Below the pieces are notes generated by a model. The model searched no databases. It saw only the letters and a list, made by a program, of their open reading frames with translations, and was not told where the DNA came from. A stretch of DNA of 64,000 bases, from contig NZ_JANFLU010000010.1 in assembly GCF_024385525.1 (NCBI RefSeq), forward strand, positions 248,001-312,000. The letters are read 5' to 3'. A program made the translations under genes and the position numbers. Shown piece after piece: positions 27,184 through 37,804 of this stretch (position 1 is its first letter; each line of letters begins with the position of its first letter). Origin of the DNA: Arthrobacter sp. zg-Y238 (GTDB lineage: Bacteria; Actinomycetota; Actinomycetes; Actinomycetales; Micrococcaceae).

Positions 27184-27989
27184 TTGCTGGCCTTCGGAGT
27201 TCCGGTACTGAGGTCACGGGTAAGGGTTGCGACGGCGTCGGTGCCGCCGTCCCGCAGGGCGGCCACCAGGGCGGTACCCACGATGACGCCGTCGGCATAG
27301 GCGCCGATCTCTTTCACATGTTCGGCGCGGGAGACACCCAGCCCGACGCAGACGCGTTCCGCGCCGGCCTCGCGGGCGGCGCTGACCACGCTCTGGGCGG
27401 CGTCGCTGACGCTGTCGCGGGCGCCGGTGACGCCCATGATCGACACGGCGTAGACGAAGCCACGGCTGGCGGCCACGGTGGTCTTCATCCGGGCCGGTGT
27501 GGAGGACGGGGCGACCAGGAATACGCGGTCCAGGCCGTACTTGTCGGAGGCTTCCAGCCATTCGGAGGCTTCATCCGGGACCAGGTCCGGGGTGATCAGC
27601 CCCGCTCCCCCGGCTTCGGCCAGGCGGCGGGAGAACTCGTCCACACCCATCCGGACTACCGGGTTCCAGTAGGTCATCACGAGCACGGCCGCGTCGGTGG
27701 CTGCCGTGATGCCGGCGACGACGTCGAACACCTGCGCCACACGGAAGCCGTCGGCCAGCGCCTGGGTGGTGGCGGCCTGGATGACGTGGCCGTCCATCAC
27801 CGGGTCGGAATACGGGATGCCGATTTCGATCAGGTCGGCACCGTTTTCCGCCAGGGCAATGCCTGCGGCAATGGTGGCTTCCACGGTGGGGAATCCAGCG
27901 GGCAGGTAGCCGATGAGCGCTGCACGCCCCTCGGCGGCGGCCCGGTCAATCGCGGCCGCGGACTTGCTCTGCATTACCTCGGTGCTCAA
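27180..27989 (-). CDS. trpA: Tryptophan synthase alpha subunit
   Basis: A 269-aa TIM barrel that cleaves indole-3-glycerol phosphate to indole and glyceraldehyde 3-phosphate. The catalytic Glu lies in [20 protein letters not shown] and the loop Asp in PYSDP; the phosphate-binding end is [11 protein letters not shown] chose the TTG start at 27989 because the resulting [17 protein letters not shown] fits actinobacterial TrpA and GGGGA stands 8 bp before it; the next ATG (27974) is poorly placed. The TTG overlaps the trpB stop. It forms the alpha2beta2 complex with TrpB. Confidence 0.95.
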   Translation of the reverse strand: MSTEVMQSKSAAAIDRAAAEGRAALIGYLPAGFPTVEATIAAGIALAENGADLIEIGIPYSDPVMDGHVIQAATTQALADGFRVAQVFDVVAGITAATDAAVLVMTYWNPVVRMGVDEFSRRLAEAGGAGLITPDLVPDEASEWLEASDKYGLDRVFLVAPSSTPARMKTTVAASRGFVYAVSIMGVTGARDSVSDAAQSVVSAAREAGAERVCVGLGVSRAEHVKEIGAYADGVIVGTALVAALRDGGTDAVATLTRDLSTGTPKASK

Positions 27990-29344
27990 AGCTGTTCCCC
28001 TTCTTTGCCGATCTCGGCTTCGGCTGAGCGCTCGTCCAGCAGGTTGAACCATTCGGCGGCGGTGGCCACGTCCTTGTCCCCGCGGCCGGAAAGGTTCACC
28101 AGGACAATCTTCTCGGAAACATTTCCGTCGGAGCCGGCCTCTTCGGCGAGCCGCCGGCCCACCTTGATGGCACCGGCCAGGGCGTGCGCGGACTCGATCG
28201 CGGGGATGATGCCCTCGGTGCGGCAGAGCAGCTGGAAGGCGTCCATGGCTTCGGCATCGGTGATCGGCTCGTAGCTGACCCGCCCGATGTCGGCCAGGTG
28301 GGCGTGTTCGGGTCCGACGCCCGGGTAGTCCAGGCCGGCGGAGATGGAATGCGATTCGATCGTCTGGCCGTCGTCGTCCTGCATGAGGTAGGAGCGGGCG
28401 CCGTGCAGCACGCCGGGTCGGCCCAGGGTGATGGTGGCGGCGTGGCGGCCGGTTTCGACGCCGTCGCCGCCGGCCTCGAAGCCGTAGATCTTCACTTCGG
28501 GATCATCCAGGAAGCCGTGGAAAATGCCAATGGCGTTGGAACCGCCGCCGATGCAGGCGCACACTGCGTCCGGCAGCCGGCCGGCCTGCTCCAGCATCTG
28601 GGCGCGGGCCTCTTCGCCGATCACTTCGTGGAAGTAGCGGACCATGGCCGGGAAGGGGTGCGCCCCAGCGGCGGTGCCGAGCAGGTAGTGGGTGTTGTCC
28701 ACGTTCGCGACCCAGTCCCGCAGTGCCTCGTTAATGGCGTCCTTCAGGGTCTGGGAACCGTTGGTCACCGGGATGACCTTCGCGCCGAGCAGTTCCATCC
28801 GGGCCACATTCAGTGCCTGGCGGCGGCAGTCCTCGGCACCCATGTAGACCACGCATTCCAGGCCGAGCAGTGCTGCTGCGGTGGCGCTGGCGACGCCGTG
28901 CTGGCCGGCACCGGTTTCCGCGATCACGCGGGTCTTGCCCATCCGCTTGGCAAGCAGGGCCTGGCCCAGGACGTTGTTGATCTTGTGGGATCCGGTGTGG
29001 TTGAGGTCTTCGCGCTTGAGGAAGATCCGCACCCCGCCGGCGTGCTCGGAGAAGCGCTTGGCCTCGGTGAGCAGGGACGGGCGGCCGGAGTAGTTTTTGT
29101 TCAGGTCGGCAACCTGGGCGGTGAACTCCGGATCGGCCTTGGCCTTCTCGAAGGTGTCTTCCAGTTCATCCAGCGCCGCGATCAGGGATTCGGGCATCCA
29201 TCGGCCGCCATACTCGCCGAAGTACGGACCGGACGCGTGCCGCAGGGAGGGAACTTCCCCGTTCAGGAAGGCCTCCGTAACGCTTCCGGTTCCGGTTTCC
29301 GCGGCAGCACCGGCTGCCTGTGCCTGTTCCGACTTCCCGATCAT
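27986..29344 (-). CDS. trpB: Tryptophan synthase beta subunit
   Basis: A 452-aa PLP enzyme joining indole and serine to tryptophan. The PLP Lys is in [19 protein letters not shown], the catalytic Glu lies in [12 protein letters not shown], and the phosphate cup is [10 protein letters not shown]. The N-terminal extension of about 40 residues ([20 protein letters not shown]) is longer than in E. coli but usual in Micrococcaceae. Its 3' end overlaps trpA. The trpC gene lies 67 bp upstream. Confidence 0.97.
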   Translation of the reverse strand: MIGKSEQAQAAGAAAETGTGSVTEAFLNGEVPSLRHASGPYFGEYGGRWMPESLIAALDELEDTFEKAKADPEFTAQVADLNKNYSGRPSLLTEAKRFSEHAGGVRIFLKREDLNHTGSHKINNVLGQALLAKRMGKTRVIAETGAGQHGVASATAAALLGLECVVYMGAEDCRRQALNVARMELLGAKVIPVTNGSQTLKDAINEALRDWVANVDNTHYLLGTAAGAHPFPAMVRYFHEVIGEEARAQMLEQAGRLPDAVCACIGGGSNAIGIFHGFLDDPEVKIYGFEAGGDGVETGRHAATITLGRPGVLHGARSYLMQDDDGQTIESHSISAGLDYPGVGPEHAHLADIGRVSYEPITDAEAMDAFQLLCRTEGIIPAIESAHALAGAIKVGRRLAEEAGSDGNVSEKIVLVNLSGRGDKDVATAAEWFNLLDERSAEAEIGKEGEQL

Positions 29345-29411
29345 GGGCTTTGTGTCCTGTCCTGCTTGAGCCCGGGCCGTTCCTGCCCGGACAGGGAGTT
29401 GGTGCTATGGG

Positions 29412-30248
29412 TCAGCTTTCACCGTGGTGCCGGGCGCGGGCGGCAAGCGCCTTGGCGCCGACGGCGGTGAATTCGCCGATGGTTTCGGCCGGGGATGCGT
29501 GCTTCACGAGGGCTTCGCCCACCAGCACGGCGTTGGCTCCGTTGGAAGCGTAGTGCTCGACGTCGGCAACGTCACGGACGCCGGATTCGGCGATCACCAC
29601 CGGTCCGGAGGGAATGCCGCCGGCAAGGGAGGCGAAAACCGAACGGTCGACGTCGAGGGTCTTCAGGTTGCGCACGTTGATGCCGATGATCCGTGCACCC
29701 AGGGCCAGGGCCCGGTCCACTTCTTCGGCGGTGTGGGTCTCGACGAGGGCGTTCATACCCAGCTCGTGTGTGAGGTCCAGGAAGCTGCGCAGCTGCTCGT
29801 CCTCCAGTGCCGCGACAATGAGCAGGATCAGGTCTGCGCCGTGGGCACGGGCTTCCCAGATCTGGTACTCGTCGACAGTGAAGTCCTTGCGCAGCACGGG
29901 GATTCCGACGGCGGCCCGCACCGCGTCCAGGTCCGCCAGGGATCCGCGGAAGCGGCGCTGTTCGGTGAGGACGCTGATGACGGCTGCTCCCCCGCGCTCA
30001 TACGCTGCGGCGAGGGAAGCGGGGTCGGCGATATCCGCGAGTTCACCCTTGGAGGGGCTGCTGCGCTTGACCTCGGCGATGACCCGCAGTTCGGTGCGGG
30101 GTTCCGCGTTTCCGCCCAGTGCTGCGTAGGCGTCCAGCGGTGCCGGGGCCTGCAGCGCCTGCCCGCGGACCTCCTCGAGCGAGACATTCTGCCGGCGTTC
30201 GGAAAGGTCTTCCCGAACGCCGGCAATGATGTCGTCGAGAACGCTCAC
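29412..30248 (-). CDS. trpC: Indole-3-glycerol phosphate synthase
   Basis: A 278-aa TIM barrel that closes the ring of CdRP to give indole-3-glycerol phosphate. It has the family motifs VIAEVKRSSPSKGEL (catalytic Lys), AAVISVLTEQRRFRGS, VLRKDFTVDEYQI, ADLILLIVA, GINVRNLKTLDV, and AESGV for the phosphate site. The GTG start follows the stop of the HGxxPAAW gene with no gap (TGA-GTG), so translation is coupled. Confidence 0.97.
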   Translation of the reverse strand: MSVLDDIIAGVREDLSERRQNVSLEEVRGQALQAPAPLDAYAALGGNAEPRTELRVIAEVKRSSPSKGELADIADPASLAAAYERGGAAVISVLTEQRRFRGSLADLDAVRAAVGIPVLRKDFTVDEYQIWEARAHGADLILLIVAALEDEQLRSFLDLTHELGMNALVETHTAEEVDRALALGARIIGINVRNLKTLDVDRSVFASLAGGIPSGPVVIAESGVRDVADVEHYASNGANAVLVGEALVKHASPAETIGEFTAVGAKALAARARHHGES

Positions 30249-30539
30249 TCAGTGGCTGCTGTTCTTCAGCTTCGATCCGTTGACGCCGTAGCCTGCCTTG
30301 CGCATGATGAAGCCGACCAGCAGGCCGACCAGCATCACGGCGATGCCGGCGAAGAAGCCGACGTAGCTGGCCATGATGTAGGCAACGGAAGACACAGCGG
30401 CGCCGACGATCATGATCAGCACGCAGGTCCAGGCTGCGGGGGTGTTGCCGTGCCCGATGGTTTCATCGTGGATGCTGGCGTGGCTTTCGCCCTCGTTTTC
30501 CTGACCGGCTTCCAGGTGCTGTTCGGTGTTTGTGCTCAT
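30249..30539 (-). CDS. HGxxPAAW-motif membrane protein of the trp operon
   Basis: A 96-aa protein starting MSTNTEQHLEAGQENEGESH, with GAGGAG 7 bp before the ATG. The motif HGNTPAAW (about residues 30-37) stands just ahead of two membrane helices (WTCVLIMIVGAAVSSVAYIM and FFAGIAVMLVGLLVGFIM). The short C-terminus is basic (RKAGYGVNGSKLKN). This small family is typical of actinobacterial trp operons between trpE and trpC. Its function is unknown. Confidence 0.88.
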   Translation of the reverse strand: MSTNTEQHLEAGQENEGESHASIHDETIGHGNTPAAWTCVLIMIVGAAVSSVAYIMASYVGFFAGIAVMLVGLLVGFIMRKAGYGVNGSKLKNSSH

Positions 30540-30647
30540 GCTGAATCTCCTCGTTAACGAATCTGGTTTCCATTCTGCCATTACTGGGCGGAAACCCTTT
30601 CACACATTGCGCCGGTGTTCGGCCCAATCTGGTGGCTGTGGGGGGAC

Positions 30648-31315
30648 CTACTTGGGGTCCGTGGGGTCCTCGCCGCGGGTGAGCCGGTCCCAGCTGTCGA
30701 TTTCATCGACGGGCGGGCCTGCCGCGGCATCCTTGGGGTTGCGTGCATCCGGGCTGGTGCCGGGCGCGGCACCGGTGCCTTCAGCAGCGGCACCGGTGTC
30801 CGGATCGCCGGGCTCGGCCGTGGGGGCGTAACGGCGCGACGTCGTCCAGTGCCGGCCCGCGAGGGCGAACCAGATACCCGCGAGGGCAATGAGGATGCCG
30901 ATGGCCAGTGCGGCGTAGGGCATGGGCGTCAGTTCCACCTGAGTACCCTCGGCGGAGCTGACGCCGATGGCCTTGCCGATGGCGCCGGCAGCGCCCTGCA
31001 GGGGGTCGCTGATGATCCGGGAGCTGGCCACGGCCACTCCGACGCCGGAAACCACGATGATGACGCTGATGATCCAGCGCGCAATCCGTCCGGCGATTCC
31101 GGCGGCCAGGGCGGCGGCCACTCCCACCACGGCAAACGCGGTGACGGCGGTGGCGGCATCGCTGCCCGAGACGGCGACGTCGGGCGTGACGACGTTCGCG
31201 GCGGGCAGGGTGACGTTCAGCCAGGTGCGGGTGGTGGTGCCGAAGGCCAGTGCCGCCAGCAGGACGGTCACCATGATGACGATGCCCTTGCGCTGCCAGC
31301 GGGGGGTGGTGGTGC

Positions 31316-31319
<4 letters not shown>
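30648..31319 (-). CDS. Trp biosynthesis-associated membrane protein (TIGR02234 family)
   Basis: A 223-aa membrane protein with four helices (about 12-30, 55-80, 82-105, 135-157). It contains the family features RTWLNVT after helix 1 and a cytosolic C-terminal tail rich in Asp/Ala/Pro (GDPDTGAAAEGTGAAPGTSP), ending DSWDRLTRGEDPT. It overlaps the trpE stop by 4 bp. The family occurs only with trp genes in Actinobacteria; a role in tryptophan transport or regulation is suspected but unproven. Confidence 0.9.
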
Positions 31320-32902
<1,583 letters not shown>

Positions 32903-32940
32903 GGTGTGGTTCCTACTTCTTCCCTACGAGGTGGGTGGAG

Positions 32941-32966
32941 CGGGTTTAGGCGGCGGGTTTAGGCGG
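32941..32966. repeat. Tandem 13-bp duplication across the hisI stop codon
   Basis: CGGGTTTAGGCGG occurs twice in a row (32941-32953 and 32954-32966). The second copy contains the hisI stop codon (TAA at 32959-32961 on the minus strand); the first carries a duplicate stop just downstream. A recent slippage duplication is likely. Confidence 0.8.
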
Positions 32967-33345
32967 CGCCGACGACGGCGGGCAGCTCACGGCCGTCGAA
33001 GCAGGTGCGGGTGCCGGTGTGGCAGGCCGCCCCCACCTGGTCCACGCGGACCAGCAGGGCGTCGCCGTCGCAGTCGAGGGCCACGGACTTCACCCACTGC
33101 ACGTGTCCGGAGGTGTCCCCCTTGCGCCAGTATTCCTTCCGGGAGCGGGACCAGAAGGTCACCCGGCCCGAGGTCAGGGTGCGGTGCAGGGCTTCGTCAT
33201 CCATCCAGCCGAGCATCAGGACCTGGTTGGTGTCGTACTGCTGGATGACGGCGGCCACCAGCCCGGCGTCGTCGCGCTTCAAGGAAGCGGCGAGCTCGGG
33301 ATCGAGGGAAGCCGGCGGATTCTGGGGGGAAGGTGTGGGAAGCAT
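32959..33345 (-). CDS. hisI: Phosphoribosyl-AMP cyclohydrolase
   Basis: A 128-aa zinc enzyme of histidine biosynthesis opening the adenine ring of PR-AMP. It contains [39 protein letters not shown], the metal-binding Asp/Cys motif [19 protein letters not shown] and TGTRTCF. The start [11 protein letters not shown] is preferred, because sequence before it in the frame is non-family and lies in the divergent promoter region. It is the first gene of the hisI-trpE... run. HisE is encoded separately at 42.3 kb, so no HisIE fusion exists here. Confidence 0.96.
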   Translation of the reverse strand: MLPTPSPQNPPASLDPELAASLKRDDAGLVAAVIQQYDTNQVLMLGWMDDEALHRTLTSGRVTFWSRSRKEYWRKGDTSGHVQWVKSVALDCDGDALLVRVDQVGAACHTGTRTCFDGRELPAVVGAA

Positions 33346-33446
33346 CGCTACCGATTCTACTGCCCGACGGAAAAACGCCGCCTTACACGTTCTTTTGGTG
33401 CCGCAGCCCCGGCAAAAGACGGGGTTCCATGCTAGTTTCAGCAGTG

Positions 33447-34091
33447 ATGCATTTCGTTGATCCGTCCCGTGAAGTCCTGGCCGAGACGCTGCTTGCAGCC
33501 GGGCCCAATGCACCCACGCTTTGCGAGGGGTGGCAGACCAAGGAGCTCGCAGCTCACCTCTATCTGCGCGAGCACCGGATGAGTGCTGCCCTGGGCGCGT
33601 TCATCAAGCCCCTTGCCGCACGCGCGGACAAGGCGCTGGAGGAAACTGCGCAGAAGGCGTCCACTACTGAGAGCTACGCCAAGCTGGTCCGCGCCTTCCG
33701 CGCCGGCCCGCCGCGGCTCTCCCCCATGCACCTCAAAGCCGTGGACAACAGCGCCAACCTGAGCGAGTACTTCGTCCACACCGAAGACATTCGGCGTGCC
33801 TCGGACCGCTGGGCTCCGCGTGCGCTGGACTCGGACTATTCGGACGCCCTGTGGGCCGAGCTGATCAAGCGCGCGGCCATCCTGTACCGCGGCGTGGACC
33901 TGGGCATTGTGCTGGTCCGGCCGGACGGTCCCCGGCATGTGGCCAAGCGCGCTCCGGTGTCGGTGGCGATTGTCGGCGAGCCCTGCGAGCTGCTGCTGCA
34001 CGCGCACGGCCGTACCGGGCATGCGCTGGTGATGTACGAGGGCCAGCCGGACGCCGTCGCGCTGCTTGAGAGTGCGGAAATCGGGCTTTAG
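33447..34091 (+). CDS. TIGR03085 family protein (maleylpyruvate isomerase/DinB-like metal-binding fold)
   Basis: A 214-aa protein starting [20 protein letters not shown], followed by [20 protein letters not shown]. This N-terminus, with a metal-binding His after the CxGWxxxxLxxHLxxR pattern, defines the actinobacterial TIGR03085 group of the DinB/maleylpyruvate-isomerase superfamily. A second conserved stretch, [15 protein letters not shown], supplies further His/Asp ligands. A C-terminal alpha/beta SCP2-like part contains [14 protein letters not shown]. Possible thiol (mycothiol)-dependent transferase activity is inferred from the superfamily. Starts further upstream (33333, 33429) are possible but fit the family less well. 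It is divergent from hisI. Confidence 0.85.
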   Translation: MHFVDPSREVLAETLLAAGPNAPTLCEGWQTKELAAHLYLREHRMSAALGAFIKPLAARADKALEETAQKASTTESYAKLVRAFRAGPPRLSPMHLKAVDNSANLSEYFVHTEDIRRASDRWAPRALDSDYSDALWAELIKRAAILYRGVDLGIVLVRPDGPRHVAKRAPVSVAIVGEPCELLLHAHGRTGHALVMYEGQPDAVALLESAEIGL

Positions 34092-34214
34092 CCTGCCTTT
34101 CCCGTTTGTTCGCGGCGTTCTCCGCGGGATCTCCACGCCGCCGGACTGATCATGTGGCGACGCGGTGCCCGAATCCGCTGGCGGCAGGTCGGGTGCCTGC
34201 GCCTAAGAGTTCGG

Positions 34215-34263
34215 TGTACAGATAATGGGCCCATTCCGCGCCGATAAGCCCGTTATCTGTACA
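34215..34263. repeat. Dispersed palindromic repeat, second copy
   Basis: Arms TGTACAGATAATGGGC (34215-34230) and GCCCGTTATCTGTACA (34248-34263) pair over 16 positions (one G-T type pair) around a 17-nt loop ending CCGATAA. Arm sequence and loop length match the element at 11923-11971. The right arm is also the first unit of a tandem array that follows. Confidence 0.8.
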
Positions 34264-34424
34264 ACCAACGGTGCAGACGACCGGATAAGCCCGTTATCTG
34301 TACAACCAACGGTGAAGACACCCCGGGTAAGCCCGTTATCTGTACAACCAACGGTGAAGACACCCCGCGTAAGCCCGTTATCTGTACAACCAACGGTGAA
34401 GACACCCGGAAAAGCCCGTGACAA
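34248..34424. repeat. Tandem array of 41-42-bp units
   Basis: GCCCGTTATCTGTACA followed by ACCAACGGTGAAGACACCCC recurs at 34248, 34289, 34331 and 34373, with a degenerate fifth start at 34414. Periods are 41, 42, 42 and 41 bp and units are over 90% identical. It occupies the 568-bp gap between the TIGR03085 gene and the reductase gene at 34660. Because 42 is a multiple of three, the array creates spurious 14-residue repeat frames on both strands. The remainder of the gap (34430-34659) shows nothing recognisable apart from the ribosome site of the next gene. Confidence 0.9.
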
Positions 34425-34659
34425 CGAACGAAGACACATCTGGGAAGGCATAGTTGCCTAGCGGCATGTCGCGGAGAACGCGCGGCCGGGCCATGATATT
34501 TCGGGCACCGGTATTGACAGTCCGCCTGCCCTCTCTGGATCTTGGGCGTGTGCCATTCCAAACTTAGTGCCGGACGGTGCTGCGCCTGCGCCGCTGAGAC
34601 GCCTCGCATTCTCTCGGCCACCGCGCTGGTTCTCTCGCCCGCCAGACTAGGAGATAGCC

Positions 34660-35316
34660 ATGAGCCGTGTCCGCGTTGACCTGAACATCTCGCTCGACGG
34701 CTTCGCCACCACAACGGACCAAACTCCGGAGAACCCCTTCGGCGACGACTGGGGGCGCCTCACCGCCGCCTACGCTGCCACGCGCACCTTCCGCCAGCGG
34801 GTGCTGCACGACGAAAGCGGAGAAGGAACCACCGGCGTCGACGACCGCTATGCCGAGCACTACTTCGAAGACATTGGCGCGGAGATCATGGGCGCAGCCA
34901 TGTTCGGGTTACATGCGAACCCTGGTGACCCGGATTGGCGCGGATGGTGGGGCGAGGACCCGCCCTTCCATGTTCCCGTCTATGTGCTGACGCACGAGCA
35001 GCGGCAGCCGCTCGAAATGGCAGGAGGCACTACCTTCGAGTTCCTCACGGCAACACCCGAGGAGGCGCTGGATACTGCCGCCGCGGCCGCCGGCGGCGGA
35101 GATGTGCGGGTTGGCGGGGGCGCGTCGACCGTGCGCGATTTCCTTCGGGCCGGCCTCGTGGACGACCTCCACGTCGCCATCGCGCCTCTCGTCCTCGGCC
35201 GCGGTGTCTGGCTGTGGGACGATCTGCGCGGACTGGAAGCGGACTGCCAGGTCACGGCGGAAGCGGCACCGAGCGGCACCACGCATGTCACGTTCCGGCG
35301 CGGGGAGCGATCCTGA
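34660..35316 (+). CDS. Dihydrofolate reductase family protein (RibD C-terminal domain)
   Basis: A 218-aa reductase-fold protein: MSRVRVDLNISLDGFATTTD at the N-terminus, EIMGAAMFG in the middle, VYVLTHEQRQPLEMAGGTTF, then the NADPH-binding GGGDVRVGGGASTVRDFLRA and LVDDLHVAIAPLVLGRGVWL. These match the RibD_C/DHFR-like family with the VGGG(A)xxxxxxLxxGLVDE pattern. These proteins are mostly uncharacterised oxidoreductases, not true DHFR or RibD. GGAGAT stands 6 bp before the ATG. It is monocistronic, ending near a hairpin shared with the convergent DUF808 gene. Confidence 0.9.
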   Translation: MSRVRVDLNISLDGFATTTDQTPENPFGDDWGRLTAAYAATRTFRQRVLHDESGEGTTGVDDRYAEHYFEDIGAEIMGAAMFGLHANPGDPDWRGWWGEDPPFHVPVYVLTHEQRQPLEMAGGTTFEFLTATPEEALDTAAAAAGGGDVRVGGGASTVRDFLRAGLVDDLHVAIAPLVLGRGVWLWDDLRGLEADCQVTAEAAPSGTTHVTFRRGERS

Positions 35317-35365
35317 CGCTGCCCGGTCTGCTCCCGGATTGTCGAAAACCCGCACGCACGCAAAA

Positions 35366-35399
35366 AGGGGCGGCCCCCTTAGCAAAGGAGGCCGCCCCT
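35366..35399 (-). terminator. Terminator of the DUF808 gene
   Basis: Stem AGGGGCGGCC / GGCCGCCCCT (10 bp) with a partly paired inner CCCTT...AAAGG. On the minus strand it is followed by TTTTTG. It lies between convergent genes and may act both ways. Confidence 0.88.
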
Positions 35400-35415
35400 G
35401 AGACAGGAGTCCAGG

Positions 35416-36435
35416 TTAGCCGGCGGGGTCGACGTCGGGGTTCCCCGAACTGTGCCCGGCTGCTGCCGACCTGGCCTCACCGTCTTCATGTCCGTCCTTC
35501 TTGCCGAACGGCAGGACCTTCTTCAGCGGGTGCAGAATCGCCATGACAACCAGGCCCCACGCCAGTCCGACGATGGCCGAACAGAGGGTGTTCACGAGCC
35601 AGCCCAGGATGCCGCCCACAACTGCGAGGCCGGCCACGGGGTGCTCCAGCGTGTGGACCAGATCGTACGGTGCGTGCCAGCCGAGGTCCGAGACGCCTAC
35701 CAGCATGATGTGCCCGCCCACCCAGAGCATGGCGATGGTTCCAACGAAGGTGATGGCTGCCAACACGGCAGGCATTCCCTTCACCAGCAGTCCGCCGAGG
35801 CGCTGGGAGCCTGCTGAGTCCTTCTTGGCCAGGTGCAGGCCGATGTCGTCCATTTTGACGATCAGCCCCACGGCCCCGTACACGAGGATGGTGATTGCAA
35901 TGGCGACCACCACGAGGATGATTGCCCGGACCCAGATGGACGCATCGCCCACCTCGTTCATGGAGATGACCATGATCTCGCAGGACAGGATGAAGTCGGT
36001 GGTGATGGCTCCCTTGATCACCTTGGACTCGGCGTCGGGCCCCCGCTCTACCGCCGGCGCCTCCTTGTCCTCATGGTGGCCGAAGAACTTGTGCCAGACC
36101 TTCTCCGCGCCCTCGTAGCAGAGGTAGGTGCCGCCCAGCATAAGAATGAACGGGATCACAGCGGGGATGAAGGCACTGATCAGCAGCAGCGCCGGCAGGA
36201 TGATCAGCAGCTTGTTCCGGAGCGACCCCCAGAAGATCTTTTTGATCATCGGCAGTTCACGGGACGGGTCGGCACCGGACACGTACTGCGGGGTTACGGC
36301 GGCATCATCGATGACGACGCCGGCGGCCTTGGCTCCCGCTTTCGCGGCTCCGGCAGCAATGTCATCCACGGAAGCCGCGGCTATTCGTGCAAGCGCGGCA
36401 ACGTCATCCAGCAGGGCGACGAGTCCCCCGCTCAC
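35416..36435 (-). CDS. DUF808 membrane protein (YedI-like)
   Basis: A 339-aa inner-membrane protein of the DUF808/YedI family. The cytosolic N-terminus is highly conserved (MSGGLVALLDDVAALARIAA, then AGVVIDDAAVTPQYVSG). At least six helices follow (about 75-105, 150-180, 185-210, 225-250, 270-300). Between them lies GAITTDFILSCEIMVISMNE, a family signature. A charged His/Asp/Glu-rich tail closes the protein. No function has been established for the family; a transport or stress role has been suggested only on weak grounds. It has its own terminator. The 262-bp gap upstream shows no gene. Confidence 0.9.
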   Translation of the reverse strand: MSGGLVALLDDVAALARIAAASVDDIAAGAAKAGAKAAGVVIDDAAVTPQYVSGADPSRELPMIKKIFWGSLRNKLLIILPALLLISAFIPAVIPFILMLGGTYLCYEGAEKVWHKFFGHHEDKEAPAVERGPDAESKVIKGAITTDFILSCEIMVISMNEVGDASIWVRAIILVVVAIAITILVYGAVGLIVKMDDIGLHLAKKDSAGSQRLGGLLVKGMPAVLAAITFVGTIAMLWVGGHIMLVGVSDLGWHAPYDLVHTLEHPVAGLAVVGGILGWLVNTLCSAIVGLAWGLVVMAILHPLKKVLPFGKKDGHEDGEARSAAAGHSSGNPDVDPAG

Positions 36436-36637
36436 AGTCCGGCTCCATGATGCGGGACGGGCAGGTGTTCGTAGATGGCGCCCTCGAGACGCAGAATTGG
36501 CATGTGCTCAATTATAGGCGGGCAGCGACTACGGCGGTTTACGCCGGCTTTACACGGATGGTGTTTCCTCCGGTACCCACCTTGCCCTTATGTCCCCCGT
36601 TGCCCGCACCAAACCTGGCTACACCTTAACGCAGAAA

Positions 36638-36659
36638 CGCCCCGCCAACCGGCGGGGCG
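36638..36659 (-). terminator. Terminator of the alcohol dehydrogenase gene
   Basis: A 9-bp GC stem (CGCCCCGCC / GGCGGGGCG) with an AACC loop. On the minus strand it is followed by TTTC. About 40 bp beyond the stop of the gene at 36698. Confidence 0.75.
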
Positions 36660-36697
36660 CCGCTGCTATCAACTAGCCTCTGCTGTCAACTAACGGA

Positions 36698-37738
36698 TTA
36701 GATAGTCGCCGCGTCAATGACGAACCGGTAGCGGACGTCGGACTTCAGCACACGCTCGTAGGCGGTGTTGATGTCCTCGGCCTTGATCAGCTCGATCTCG
36801 GGGGCAATATTGTGTTCGGCGCAGAAGTCCAGCATTTCCTGGGTTTCGCTGATGCCGCCGATGTTCGAGGCGGCGTAGGAGCGGCGCTTGCTCATCAGGG
36901 TGAAGACAGAGATGGGCAGTGCCTCGGGCGGAGCACCCACGCTGACCATGGTGCCGTCCAGGCGCAGCAGCGACAGGTACTGCTGCAGATCGATCGGCGC
37001 GCTGACCGTGTTGATGATCAGGTCGAACGTGTTCGCGAGCTTCTCGAACGTGGTGTCATCGCTGGTGGCGTAGTAGTGCTCGGCACCGAAACGAAGGCCG
37101 TCTTCCTGCTTGCTCAGCGTCTGGGACAGCACGGTGACCTCGGCACCCATGGCAACGGCGATCTTCACGGCCATGTGGCCGAGTCCACCCATGCCGACGA
37201 CGGCGACCCGCTTGCCCGGTCCTGCGTTCCAGTGTGCGAGGGGCGAGTAGGTGGTGATGCCGGCGCAGAGCAGCGGAGCGGCTGCTTCATACGGGATGCT
37301 TTCCGGGACGCGGAGCACGAAGCGGTCATTCACGACGACGGACGTGGCGTAGCCGCCCTGGGTGATGGTGCCGTCGCGGTCCTTGCTGGCGTAGGTGCCG
37401 ACGTTGCCGTTGAGGCAGTAGTTCTCCATGCCGGCCTGGCAGTTTTCGCATTCGCCGCAGGAGTTAACCATGCAGCCAACGCCCACGCGGTCGCCGACCT
37501 TGTGGGCGGTGACGTCGGCTCCGACCTCGGCGACGGTGCCGACAATTTCGTGGCCGACGACCTGCGGGTACGCGATGGGTCCCCATTCGCCGCGGACGGT
37601 GTGGATGTCCGAGTGGCAGACACCGGCATAGGCAATGTCGATGAGGACGTCATGCGGGCCGACCTCGCGGCGTTCGATCGTGGTGGGGACCAGCGGATCG
37701 GTGGCGGAAGTGGCTGCGTAAGCGCGTGCGGTACTCAT
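36698..37738 (-). CDS. Zinc-dependent NAD(P) alcohol dehydrogenase (cinnamyl-ADH/YahK type)
   Basis: A 346-aa medium-chain dehydrogenase. Catalytic zinc ligands lie in [15 protein letters not shown] and VVGHEIVG. The structural-zinc Cys cluster is [15 protein letters not shown]. The cofactor-binding motif [15 protein letters not shown] starts the Rossmann fold; the typical NADPH-type SxxK of YahK-like enzymes ([20 protein letters not shown]) follows. It is expected to reduce a range of aldehydes. A second, closely similar gene begins at the right edge of the window (63259-64000), so the genome has at least two copies. Monocistronic, with its own terminator. Confidence 0.94.
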   Translation of the reverse strand: MSTARAYAATSATDPLVPTTIERREVGPHDVLIDIAYAGVCHSDIHTVRGEWGPIAYPQVVGHEIVGTVAEVGADVTAHKVGDRVGVGCMVNSCGECENCQAGMENYCLNGNVGTYASKDRDGTITQGGYATSVVVNDRFVLRVPESIPYEAAAPLLCAGITTYSPLAHWNAGPGKRVAVVGMGGLGHMAVKIAVAMGAEVTVLSQTLSKQEDGLRFGAEHYYATSDDTTFEKLANTFDLIINTVSAPIDLQQYLSLLRLDGTMVSVGAPPEALPISVFTLMSKRRSYAASNIGGISETQEMLDFCAEHNIAPEIELIKAEDINTAYERVLKSDVRYRFVIDAATI

Positions 37739-37804
37739 AAATCTCCAAGCTGTGGGGTAACCGTGCCATAGGGCACTTAAAGCACAAGCCCGATCCGGCG
37801 TCGT

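Noticed and set aside
32903-32958. trp leader peptide/attenuator before trpE
   Set aside because: The gap to hisI is only about 56 bp, with no start codon followed by tandem Trp codons and no competing hairpins.
34248-34424. Possible CRISPR array
   Set aside because: The whole 41-42-bp unit is conserved, so there are no unique spacers, and no cas genes are in the window.
34203-34461. Repetitive open frames on both strands with 14-residue periodic sequence
   Set aside because: They arise only because the 42-bp DNA unit is a multiple of three. No start signal, no family similarity, and both strands are open equally.
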